From assembly GCF_907164915.1 (NCBI RefSeq), contig NC_061867.1:33105751-33169750 (forward strand): DNA of 64,000 nt, given 5' to 3'. A program made the translations under genes and the position numbers. Within the stretch, counting starts at the first letter, position 1, and the number at the start of each line of letters is the position of its first letter. Source of the stretch: Impatiens glandulifera (taxonomy: Eukaryota; Streptophyta; Magnoliopsida; Ericales; Balsaminaceae). The notes beneath the pieces were generated by a model. The model did not search any database, was not told where the DNA came from, and saw only the letters and a program-made list of their open reading frames with translations. Positions 45,040 to 56,432 of this stretch are shown here, in pieces.

Positions 45040-47595
45040 GCATTACAGTTCGACAATTGTGTCAAGGTTGAGATTTTTAAACTATTGCTTTTAGTTTCAA
45101 AAAAAGAAAATGGAACTACTTTTAGACCTAATTCCTCTCTCATGAGTATAGGTAGGCAACCTATCAAATAGGATTGGTCATACATCCATGCATATTTACA
45201 AAAAATCTTGTCATTCTAAAGTGAAAGAAGACATAGATCTCTCCCATCAAAACATACCATGGACACAATAAAACGAGCAGGCTTTAAGATTGAATCCTAA
45301 AGTAGAGACAGTTTTATATGGAACGAAAGTTTGAATACTTATTTAAAAATTCATACGAAGGATTATCTATTCTAGTTCCTTCTCGTGTTTCATGGATTGT
45401 TAAAACATTTTAGACTCCACAAAGTTGTGTTGACGTTCAAACCTTAGTCTCAAGGAGAGAAAATTAGGAAAATGTTCTAGCTTCTAAAAAATGATTAATA
45501 GAGATATTTATTTGAAGTGCTTTGCAATTTGAGCAAAAATAAATCAATGAGCAAATTATTAATCACAAAGTTGAGATAGTGAAAGCATGAATGGGCAATC
45601 TTATAAGGTAAGTTGATCTATCAAATATACTATTGAAGGTTGAGACTTTTAAATCACCACTATGTAATATTACTAGGTGTGCTGATTCGGTCAGATATGC
45701 TCCAATTTTTAAAGAAAAATAAATCAAGCTCACATTGGTTAAGGTTTTGAAATCACTACTTAGCACTCTCATTAAGCGTATCGATTCAACAAACAAACTC
45801 GAGTTAAAGCTTTCTCTAGTTCATAGTTTTTGATGATTTCTATCTAAAAACATGTAGAGGTAGATGAAATTCCAAAAATGTCAAGCTTGAAAAATGAATG
45901 ACACGAAGAATTAGAGTCTTCAACAAGAGTCAAACTTCAGTTATTAATAACCATTTTTTAAAAACAATCATGAGCATTCGATTAGAAATTTAATCTGAAC
46001 TCATTTCTCTTGTATCGAAAAAAATACTATGAAAATCAGATCTCCTCTAAAACAGTCTAGCACTTTTCACAGGTCTCGTAACGCTAAAGATATTTCGGTT
46101 TGAAGCTAACCATGCGACGATGGGATCAAAATATTCATTAACTTTTAGGAAGAGAAAGAAAAATGTCTTGGTCTTCACCAAGGAGGTTTTCAAACTTGTG
46201 TTTATTTAGTCTAAAGCTAAACATGCATTTTGCATCATGAATTTCGAAAACCTTTGCGAGTTTTGAGTTCCCAAACAATAATGTTTATGCATTTTTCTTG
46301 AAAATTCCCTTAAACTGGTGTATTAGGTTTTCATTCCTATGAAAAATAATTTGGATAGAAGGAATCGCACTTGTCGGGATGTTGCTTTCATATCCCTATA
46401 AATAGGGAATCAGGTTTGCATGTAGTTAAAATGAGAGGATCGAAGACCATGATATAAAAAGAGTTAACTTAACATTCAAAGTTGAAGGATTTCAGACATT
46501 TTTTTGAGGCTCCAATCTTAATAGTGATGAAGGATTTTGAGGGAATGCTCAAAAAATGATACCTTAGATTTAGACAAGTTTTAAGGCTCGGGCATTAGCA
46601 ATGATGAAGGATTTCGAGGAAAGCTTAAAATGGCTACCTTAGTGTTCAAAGATTTAGGATTTTGGACAAATTTTGAGGCTTCCACCTTAACAATATTGAA
46701 GGGTTTCGAGGACAACCTCAAAATGGATATATTAACGTTCAAGGATGAAGGATATAGATAAATTTTGAGACATCTACCTTAGGAATACCAAAGGGTTTCG
46801 AGGACAAGCTCAAAAGGGATACCATAACATTTAAAACTAAAGGAATTTGGAAAAAATTTAAGGCTTTAACCTTAACAATGTTGAAGGCTTTCGAGGACAA
46901 CCTCAAAATAGTTATCTTAGCATACAAAGTTGAAGGATTTAGGCAAATTTTGAGGATTCTACCTTAGCAATGTTGACGAGTTTTGAAGGAAATCTAAAAA
47001 GGGTTACCTTAGAAATCAAAGCTGGAGGATTTAGACAAATTTTTAATATACTCAAATCTATAATAGTTTAAGAGTCCAAATGTCACATGGGTATAAAAAC
47101 ATCCTTAACAACGAGCTAGAGAGTATCACTTGTGGAAGTTTTGAAGAATTTTTTGAAAAAATGTCCTTAATATAGACTAGAGATCCGATAAATGATCTAA
47201 GGAAACTCATCTTTAATGCAACGACAAGAAGACAAGACACGTTTTGATCTTCTAAATCTTCTTGCATGGAATTCGAGTTCTTCACATATTCAAAAGGTAA
47301 CATGAAGGGGAAGCATCTTGAAGCATATTGGCATAATAAATTGATGATTTTCCCATTAAAATGTTTCTAGTATGGACTAGGTCTTTATTTGTAATCCACT
47401 GGGAGAAATCTCTAATAAGCTGATGAATGAGGTATTCATTGCATACACATTTTTTTTCAAAAATTCCCTTAATATGAATGAGGTTTTTGATAAAAAAAAT
47501 ATGTAGAAGAAATATCCATAATTTACATGATCAAGAGTGTATTGCATCATTACATGAGTCATGTTTATTGGTCGGTGATCATTCAACATTCATGT
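45040..47595 (+). repeat. 2.6-kb macro-repeat, copy 1
   Basis: Starts at GCATTACAGTTCGACAATTG. Landmarks in order: CTACTTTTAGACC, ACATACCATGGACACAATAAAACGA, the CACCAAGGAGGTTTTCAAACTTG block (~46178), GATCGAAGACCATGA (~46439), an internal 93-bp sub-array, AAAAGGTAACATGAAGGGGAAG (~47291), and a closing segment with GGTCGGTGATCATTCAACATTC. No gene is seen; the short ORFs are not shared between copies. Confidence 0.85.
46480..47045 (+). repeat. 93-bp sub-array in macro-repeat copy 1
   Basis: Six to seven units of ~93 bp: GGCTACCTTAGTGTTCAAAG, ATTTTGGACAAATTTTGAGG, CTTCCACCTTAACAATATTG, AAGGGTTTCGAGGACAACCT. Equivalent arrays lie at ~49090-49665 and ~51690-52260. Confidence 0.85.
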
Positions 47596-50213
47596 GCATT
47601 ACCGTTCGGTAATCGTGTCAATGTTGAGATTTTCAAACTAGTGCTTTTGGTTTAAAAAAACGAAAATAGAACTACTTGTAGACCTCATTCCTCTCCCGTG
47701 AGTATATGTAGCCAACCTATCAAATAGGATTGATCATAAATCCATGCATGTTTACGAAAAATCTTGTCATTCTAAAGTGAAAGAAGACAGAGATCTCTCC
47801 CATCGAAACATACCATGGACACAATAAAACGAGTAGTCTTTAAGATTGAATCCTAAATTAGAGATTATTTCATATGCAAAGCAAGTTTGAATACCTCTTT
47901 AAAAATTTATACGAAGGATTATCTATTCTAGTTCCTTCTCAAGTCTCGTGGATTGTTAAAACATTTTAGACTCTACAAAGTTGTGTTGACATTCAAATCT
48001 TAGTCTCAAGGATGAGCAAATTAGGAAAATGTTCTAAATTCTAAAAAATGATGAATAGAGAGATTAATTTGAAGTTCTTAGCAATTGAGAAAAAATAAAT
48101 CAATGAGCAAAGTATTAATCATAAGGTTGAGACAGTGAAAGAATGACTGGGCAATCTTACTAGGTATGTTGATCTATCAGATATACTGTTGATATTTCCA
48201 CAAAACAAAAAAGACCTTGGTCACTTCTGTGAAGGTTGAGGCTTTTAAATCACCACTAGGTAATATTGCTAAGTGTGCTGATTCGGTCAGATGTGCTCCA
48301 ATTTTTAAAGGAAAAGACATCATTCTAACATTGGTTAAGCTTTTAAAATCACTACTTAGCACTCTCGCTAGGCGTATCGATTCAACAATCAAACCCAAAT
48401 TAAAGCTTGCTCTAGCTCATAGTTTTTGATGATTTCTATCTAAAAAACATGTAGAGGTATATAAAATTCTGAAAATGTCAAGCTTGAAAAATGAACGACA
48501 CGAAGAATTAGAATCTGCAAAAAGAGTCAAACTTCGGTTATTAATAACCATTTTTAAAAAAAATCATGAGCATTCGATTAGGAATTTAATCTGAAGTAAT
48601 TTCTCTTGTATCGAGAAAAAAAATACTAAGAAAATCAGATCTCCGCTGAAACAGTCTAGCACTTTTCACAGGTCTCGTAACGCTGAAGATATTTTGGTCT
48701 GAAGCTAACCATGTGACGATGGGATCAAAATATTCACTAACTTTTAGGAAGAGAAAGAAAAACGTCTTGGTATTCACCAAGGAGGTTTTCAAACTTGTGT
48801 TCATTTAGCCTAGAGTTAAACAAGCATTTTGCATCATGAATTTTCAAAACTTTGTGAGTTTTGAATTCCAAAACAATAATGTTTGTGCATTTTTCTTGAA
48901 AATTCCCTTAGTATGAACTGGTGTATTAGGTTTTCATTCATGGGAAAGAATAATTTGGATAGAAGGGACCAAAATTGTTGGGACGTTGCTTTCATATCCC
49001 TGTAAATAGGGAATCAGGTTTGCATGTAGTTAGAATGAGAGGATCGAAGACCATGACATCAAAAGAGTTACCTTAGCTTACAAAGTTGAGGGATTTCAGA
49101 CAATTTTTTGAGGCTCCAACCTTAATAGTGCTGAAGGGTTTTCAGGGAAAGCTCAAAAAATGATACATTAGTGTTCAAAGCTGAAGAGTTTAGACAAGGT
49201 TTAAGGCTTAAGCCTTAGAAATGATGAAGGATTTCGAGGAAAACTTAAAATGGCTACCTTAGCGTTTAAAGATTTAGTATTTTGGACAAATTTTGAGGCT
49301 TCCACCTTAACAATATTGAAGGGTTTCGAGGACCACCTCAAAATGGCTATAATAACGTTCAAAGATGAATGATTTAAATAAATTTTGAGACTTCTACTTT
49401 AATAATACCAAAGGGTTTCGAGGACAAGCTCAAAAGGGCTACCATAACATTTAAAACTAAAGGATTTTGGAAAATTTTGAGGCTTCAACCTTAATTATGT
49501 TGAAGGGTTTCGAGGACAACCTCAAAATAACTATGTTAGCATACAAAGCTGAAGGATTTAGGCAAATTTTGAGGATTCTACCTTGGAATGTTGACGAGTT
49601 TGGAGGGAAATCTAAAAAGGGTTACCTTAGAAATCAAAGCTGGAGGATTTAGATAAATATTTAATATACTCAAAATCTAGAATAGTTTAAGTGTCCAAAT
49701 GTCACATGGGTATAAAAACATCTTTAACAACTGGCTAGGGAGTATCACTTGAGGATGTTTTGAAGCATTTTTTGAAAGAATTTCCTTAATTTATACTAGA
49801 GATCCGATAAATGATCTAAGGAAACTCATCTTTAATGCAACGACTAGAAGACAAGATAAGTTTTGATATTCTAAAGCTTCTTGTATGGAATCCGAGTTCT
49901 TCACATATTCAAAAGGTAACATGAAGGGGAAGCATCTTGAAGCATCTTTCCATAATAAATCAATTATTTTCCCGTTAAAATGTTCCTAGTATGGACTAGT
50001 CTTGATTTATAATCCACTAGGAGAAATCTCTAATAAGCTGATGAAAGAGGTATTCATTGCACACACATTTTTCTCAAAAATGCGCGTAATATGAATGAGT
50101 GTTTTGATAAAAAAAAATATGTAGAAGAAATATCCATAATTTAGATGATCAAGATTGTATTGCATCATTACATGAGTCATGTTTATTGGTCGGTGATCAT
50201 TCAACATTCATGT
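47596..50213 (+). repeat. 2.6-kb macro-repeat, copy 2
   Basis: Starts GCATTACCGTTCGGTAATCG. Same order of landmarks as copy 1 with small insertions and deletions; 2618 bp against 2556. Confidence 0.85.
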
Positions 50214-53200
50214 GCATTACGGTATGACAATCGTGTCAAGGTTGAGATTTTCAAACTAGTGCTTTTGGTTTAAAAAAACGACAATTGAACTACTTGTAGA
50301 TCTGATTCCTCTCTCGTGAGTATAGGTATATCAAATAGGATTGGTCATACATCCATGCATGTTTACGAAAACTATTGTCATTCTAAAGTGAAAGAAGACA
50401 AAGATCTCTCTCATCAAAATATACCATTGAGACAATAAAACGATCAAGCTTTAAGATTGAATCCTAAAGTATAGACTATTTCATATGCAAAGTAAATTTG
50501 AATACCTCTTTAAAAATTCATACGAAGGATTATCTATTCTAGTTCCTTCTCGAGTCTCATGGATTGTTAAAATATTTTAGACTACACAAAGTTGTGTTAA
50601 CGTTCAAACCTTAGTCTCAAGGATGACCAAATTAGGGAAATGTTCTAGATTCTAAAAAATGATGAATAAAGAGATTGATTTGAAGTGCTGAGAATTGAGC
50701 AAAAATAAATTAATGAGCAAAGTATTAATCACAAGGTTGAGACAGCGAAAGCATGATTGTGCAATCTTACTAGGTATATTAATCTATCAGATATATCATT
50801 GATACTTCAACAAAACAGAAAAGACGATGGTCATTTATGTGAAGGTTGAGGCTTTTAAATCACCACTAGGTAATATTGTTAGGTATGCTTATTAAGTCAG
50901 ATATGCTCCAATTGTAATACAAAAATCATACTCACAATGGTTAAGGTTTTGAAATCACTACTTAGAAATATCGCTAGGCTTATAGATTCAACTCAAAACC
51001 CCGAGTTAAAGCTTGCTTGAGCTCATAGTTTTTGATGATTTCTATCTAAAAAAACAGGTAGAGGTAGATGAAATTTCGAAAATGTCAAGCTTGAAAAATG
51101 AACGACATGAAGAATCTGAATCTTCTACAATAGTCAAACTTCGGTTATTAATAAACTTTTTTAAAACAACACGAGCATATGATTAGGAATTTAATCTGAA
51201 GTAATTCCTCTTGTATCGAGAAAAAATACTAAGAAAATCAGACCTCATTTGAAACAGTTTAACATTTTTACGGGTTTCGTAACGCTGAAGATATTTCGAT
51301 CCAAAGCTAACCATGCAACGATGAGATCAATATATTCACTAACTTTTAGGAAGAGATGAAAAATGTCTTCGTATTCACCAAGGAGGTTTTCAAACTTGTG
51401 TTCATTTAGCATAGAGCTAAACATGCATTTTCCATCATGAATTTCCAAAACCTTTGTGAGTTTTGAATTCCCAAACAATCATGTTTATGCATTTTTCTTG
51501 AAAATTCCCTTAGTATGAACTGGTGTATTAGGTTTTCATTCTTGGCAAAGAGGAATTTGGATAGAAAGGACCGAACTTGTCGGGACGTTGCTTATATATC
51601 CCTGTAAATAGGGAATCAGGTGTGCTTGTAGTTAGAATGAGAGGATCGAAGACTATGACATCAAAAGAGTTACCTTAGCGTTCATAGTTTAAGGATTTCA
51701 GACAATTGTTTGAGGCTCCGACCTTAGTAGTGCCGAAGAGTTTTGAGGGAATGCTCAAAAAACATACTTTAGCATTAAAAGCTGAAGAGTTTAGTCAAGT
51801 TTTAAGGCATAGACCTTAGAAATGCTGAAGGATTTTGAGGCAAACTTAAAATGGCTACCTTAGCGTTCAAAGATAAAAAATTTTGGACAATTTTTTAGGC
51901 TTCTACCTTAAAATTGTTGAAGGGTTTTGAGGAAAACCTCAAAATGGCTATCTTAGCATTCAAAGATGAAGGATTTAAATAAATTTTGAGACTTATACCT
52001 TAACAATACTTAAGGGTTTCGAGAGTAAGCTCAAAAGGGATACCTTAACATTTAAAACTGAAGGATTCTGGACAAATTTTGAGGCTTCTACCTTAACAAT
52101 GTTGAAGGGTTTCAAGGATAACCTCAAAATAGCTAAGTTAGCATACAAAGATGAAGGATTTGGGAAAATTTTTAGGATTCTACCTTAGCAATGTTGAAGA
52201 GTTTCGAGGGAAATCTCAAAAGGGTTACCTTAGAAATCAAAGCTGGAGGATTTAGACAAATTTTTAACATACTCAAAATCTAGAATAGTTTAAGAGTCCA
52301 AATGTCACATGAGTATAAAATCATCCTTAACAACTGGTTAAAGAGTATCACTTGAGGAAGTTTTGAAGCATATTTTGAAAAAATGTCCTTAATGTAGACT
52401 ATAGATCTGATAAATGATCTAAGGAAACTCATCTTTAATGCAACGACTATAAGACAAGACACATTTTGATCTTCTAAAGCTTCTTGTATGGAATATGTTA
52501 GGATCGGGATCGCCGATAAGGGACCGGGGTCCGGCTAAAGGAGACCTCTTACAATACACACACAACATTTGACTCTAATTCGGTTAAGAATTAAAATCGG
52601 TCTGAACACTTAAAAAACTGTCACAAACTCTTAAACCGGGTTCAAGTGCGGAAGTAGTTTGTTTTAGCTTGAATCAACACACATGGATCGGTTTAAAATG
52701 AGAGTGAAGAGAATTCGGTTAGAGTGAAGGAAAACTGGTTCGGTTGGTTTAATGTTACTTTGGTTCGGTTGATAATGTAAATGAAATATGGAAATAATGC
52801 AAAACAACGGTTTTATGGATGTTCTGAGATAAAGTTCCTACGTCACCCCTTCTTCTTAAACCGTGAGAAGGAATATTGAATAACACAACAATACACGATC
52901 GAGTCTTATTTAACGCTCAATGTACACTTTACAATACTCACATAGTATTGTAATACACTTTTACACTTTATATAAGTACACAAAACTCAACATCTTGTTC
53001 TTATCACTCAATGTCTTGGTAGCTCTCCGTAAGATTCAAGGTTCAAAGCTTAGATAATAGATCAGAACGCGGAAGAGATTAACTAGATCAGAAAGAATCT
53101 TAGAGAAAGTAGAGATTACATGAGCGAGTGATCGGACCCACACTTTCTTCGGCCTTTGTGTTTCCTTTTATAGTGGAAATATGACAACAGTCATATTTCT

Positions 53201-54013
53201 TTCTCATCCGGCGATTGGTCAAAAGGAGTCATGCCGGTCTAGATTAGGTAACTTGCACGCTTTGCCTTTGTACACATGGCATCTGTGCAGTGGGAGGTCG
53301 CTTGCCTCTTAAAGGTTACTTGTGGATTTAGGTAAGGTCAGGTAATCATTATCCTGCCCCATGCCTGGTTTTGGAACCTTCTTTTGCATATTCCCAAGAA
53401 ATATTTTGCTTGTCTTATCACGTTATCTTCAATGTATTCATTATCGTTTGGATGATCTGCCCGTTGGAGATATATGATAGCTTTACGTTTTTTAAGAGTT
53501 GAACTAGCCGAATCTGTCCAGCCGTATATTTTCGGTTTGCAGTTTGACCGGTCCTAAGGTGAAACCGGTGCGGATTTCTGAAAAGATAGATCAATTGAGG
53601 AATTTCGGTTTGAGCTCTTTCAGAAGAATTGATTTATCCGATCTGGTTGAATATAAGCACTTGCAATTGTTTGACCGGTCTGGTTGAATATATGCACCTG
53701 CACATAGAATTGAATTTGGTTAAGTTCTTTTTAGATAATTAATTAACTGCTAGTTGACTATCTAGTTTTTCTAACATAATCCGAGTTCTTCACATATTCA
53801 AAAGGTAACATGAAGGGGAAGCATCTTGGCATAATAAATCGATGATTTTCCCGTTAAAATGTTCCTAGTATGGACTAGGTTTTGATTTGTTATTCATTGG
53901 GAGAAATCTCTAATGAGCTGATGAATGAGGTATTCATTGCACACATATTATTCTTAAAAATGTCCCTAATATGAAGGAGAGTTTTGATAAAAAAATATGT
54001 AGAAGAAATATCC
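50214..54013 (+). repeat. 2.6-kb macro-repeat, copy 3, split by a solo LTR
   Basis: Starts GCATTACGGTATGACAATCG and runs to 52495, is interrupted by the LTR 52496-53778, then resumes at AATCCGAGTTCTTCACATA and ends after GTAGAAGAAATATCC near 54013, short of a full closing segment. Confidence 0.85.
52496..53778 (-). repeat. Solo copia LTR (1283 bp) inside macro-repeat 3
   Basis: + strand TGTTAGGATCGGGATCG to TTTTTCTAACA, the same family as the LTRs of C and L, with TATA (sense CTATAAAAGG) near 53165. Repeat sequence continues directly on both sides, so the rest of the element has been lost by LTR-LTR recombination. The duplication is not clean (AATA left, TAAT right). Confidence 0.85.
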
Positions 54014-54309
54014 TTAGTACAGAGACTAAAGGACATGAAACTTGCAACGATTCTTGAAATAATTAGGAGTCTTACTGATTATCAGGAATGAAGAGCTGAA
54101 AACAATTTTTCAGCAACCAATTTTGACAGATTCCATTGAGGTATATTGTTAAAATATTTGGGAGATTCCTCTAGTTTGGACTGAGGTCTTATCATGCTCC
54201 TATTTGGACTTCTTAGAGAAGGGGTCTTGATAGTTGGTTTAGAGAGCGTTATGCAGTCCGCATTAGGATGTTCTTAGTATGATTAGGAATTTTGCACAAG
54301 GATGCAACT
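54014..54309. other. Unique stretch between macro-repeat and element I
   Basis: No gene or repeat is seen. TAGTTTGGACTGAGGTCTTA near 54170 echoes TAGTATGGACTAGG of the macro-repeat, so this may be a diverged continuation. Confidence 0.4.
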
Positions 54310-56244
54310 TGATAGGATCGGTGTAATCAATAGAGACAGGGGTCTATCTATTGATGACAACTTTGTACAAAACGGTTTGATAGAAATCTTGTTAGGAATT
54401 TAAATCACTTTCTATTCTTCACAAGCCCTTGCAAACTCTTGAACGATTCAAGTGCGGAAACGTTTGCTCAAGTTTGAATCTAAGAACCAAAGAGAGAGAA
54501 GATGACATAATGTAAATGACATAAAGAGTTGTCTATGGATGTTCAGAGCAAAACTCTCCTACGTCACCCCTTCATCCAACCACCAGAAGGATTCACTATA
54601 TTTTTCTTAGAATTAAATATAGTTGCACGGCTAGCTCATTATTGAACATAACAGACTCTGTTCAACTTACAGTATATTACAGAATATCACTCTTCTAGAC
54701 AATACTTTGATTTTATATCTCTTGATGTACACACAGTAAAGCAAGAAAGCAATTCGTGAGATTGTAAGTTCAACAAGCAAGTTTTTCGTATCAAGTGTCT
54801 GGTAGACTAGTAGTACGGTGATTCTTCCATTGTCCTTGAGGATCCTTAAATAGAAAGAAGGTACTAACGGTCAAATCTTCTATAATGACACGTCGCGAAA
54901 ACCCATTGGAAAGCCTCCATAGTACACAGGTACAGTAGGCTCTGAGCACCATGATCGTGGTTGTACTAATCTAGTAGAGCGCCGAATATTCTTCTAGGAT
55001 TTTCCAGCAAGAAACAAGTAGTGGGAATAATATTTGCTCACGTGGCATTAATTCATTGGATATAACCGGCTGTCGTACTGATCTGTATGGAATAGTGGAG
55101 CAGGAGTAGCGTACAGCTAGTTGATCATGGGTAGACGGATGCTAGCTTCAAGCAACTACTCAAGCATGGCATTAGACGTGCTTCAATTAGATTGACAAGT
55201 CTAATGAAGTTAGACGCCTCTGTCTAATAGCAAGATCCATTATACCACCAAGTCTAATGGAGTTAGACGACACGTCTAACTACGAATCCCTTCAGACTAA
55301 TCTGAAGGAGTTAGACTGCACGTCTAACTCTCATCTGTTAGACTGCACGTCTAACTATGTTTGTTAGACTGCACATCTAACTCTCATCTATTAGACTGCA
55401 TGTCTAACTACGCATCCCTTCAGACTAATCTGAAAGAGTTAGACTGCATGTCTAACTCTCATCTGTTAGACTGCACGTCTAACTACGTCTGTTAGACTGC
55501 ACGTCTAACTACGCATCACTTTAAACTAATCTGAAGGAGATAGACTACACGTCTAACTCTCATCTTTTAAACTGCACGTCTAACTACGTCTGTTAAACTG
55601 CACGTCTAACTATGCATCCCTTCATACTAATCTGAAGGAGTTAGACTGCACGTCTAACTCTCATCTGTTAGACTGTACGTCTAACTACGTTTGGTGTAAC
55701 TACGTCTGTTAGACTGCACGTCTAACTACGTCTGTTAGACTGCACGTCTAACTACATATCTGTTAGACTGCACGTCCAACTACGTATCTGTTAGACTGCA
55801 CGTCTAACTACTTATCAGTTAGACTGCACGTCTAACTACGTATCCGTTAGACTGCAGGTCTAACTACGTATCCGTTAGACTGCACGTCTAACTATGTATT
55901 CGTTAGACTACACGTCTAACTACGTATCCGTTAGACTGCACGTCTAACTACGTATCCGTTAGACTACACGTCTAACTATGTATTCGTTAATCTACACGTC
56001 TAACTATATATCTGTTAGACTACACGTCTAACTACGTATCTGTTAAACTTCATGTCTAACTCAATGCGTCTAATAGCCAGTAAGTCTACTGAACCTCATT
56101 CAGACTTAGTCTAATTTAGCACATTTTTAATGCACCTGCACCAAAAACAATTAGACGGCTTAGTTTAAGTTTTACACAAACTCATCATCAAAATTTCGAT
56201 AGTCAAAATGATTTGACCCTTAGTCAAAATAATTTGACCCAACA
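54310..56244 (-). repeat. 3' LTR of element I (1935 bp)
   Basis: + strand TGATAGGATCGG to GACCCAACA, next to the purine tract at 56245-56258. The TATA region (sense CTATTTAAGG) is near 54844-54853. Closest in layout to LTR A. Confidence 0.9.
55165..56065 (-). repeat. Palindromic tandem array in LTR I
   Basis: Unit on the + strand GTTAGAC-TGCAC-GTCTAAC then TACGTATCC, ~28 bp. The left half is mixed with blocks of CCTTCAGACTAATCTGAAGG, a longer palindrome, repeated about every 110-180 bp. The right half is a regular run. Confidence 0.9.
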
Positions 56245-56258
56245 ATTTCCCCCTTTTT
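56245..56258 (-). other. Polypurine tract of element I
   Basis: Sense AAAAAGGGGGAAAT before TGTTGGG. Confidence 0.85.
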
Positions 56259-56432
56259 GATGATGATGTTAAAACTTTTGCGCAATTAAATAGATAAAAA
56301 TCCATCCAATAAAAGAAAGAGTAAAACTTGTTCACCAACTTACAGAAATAAGTTCCAAAAACCAATATTCAAAGGGCCATGTTTAAAAACCAAGTTCAAA
56401 GACCAATAAAAGATAGTTTAGAAGAGGAGAAA

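Noticed and set aside
45040..54013. Short minus-strand frames of 60-81 aa recurring in the macro-repeats
   Set aside because: Frames and ends differ between copies; they follow from repeated non-coding sequence.
31513..54309. Idea that the repeats at 31.6-37.1 kb and 44-54 kb are one interrupted Tat 3' region
   Set aside because: Units differ in sequence and length, and no sequence links them across G/H; kept only as a possibility.
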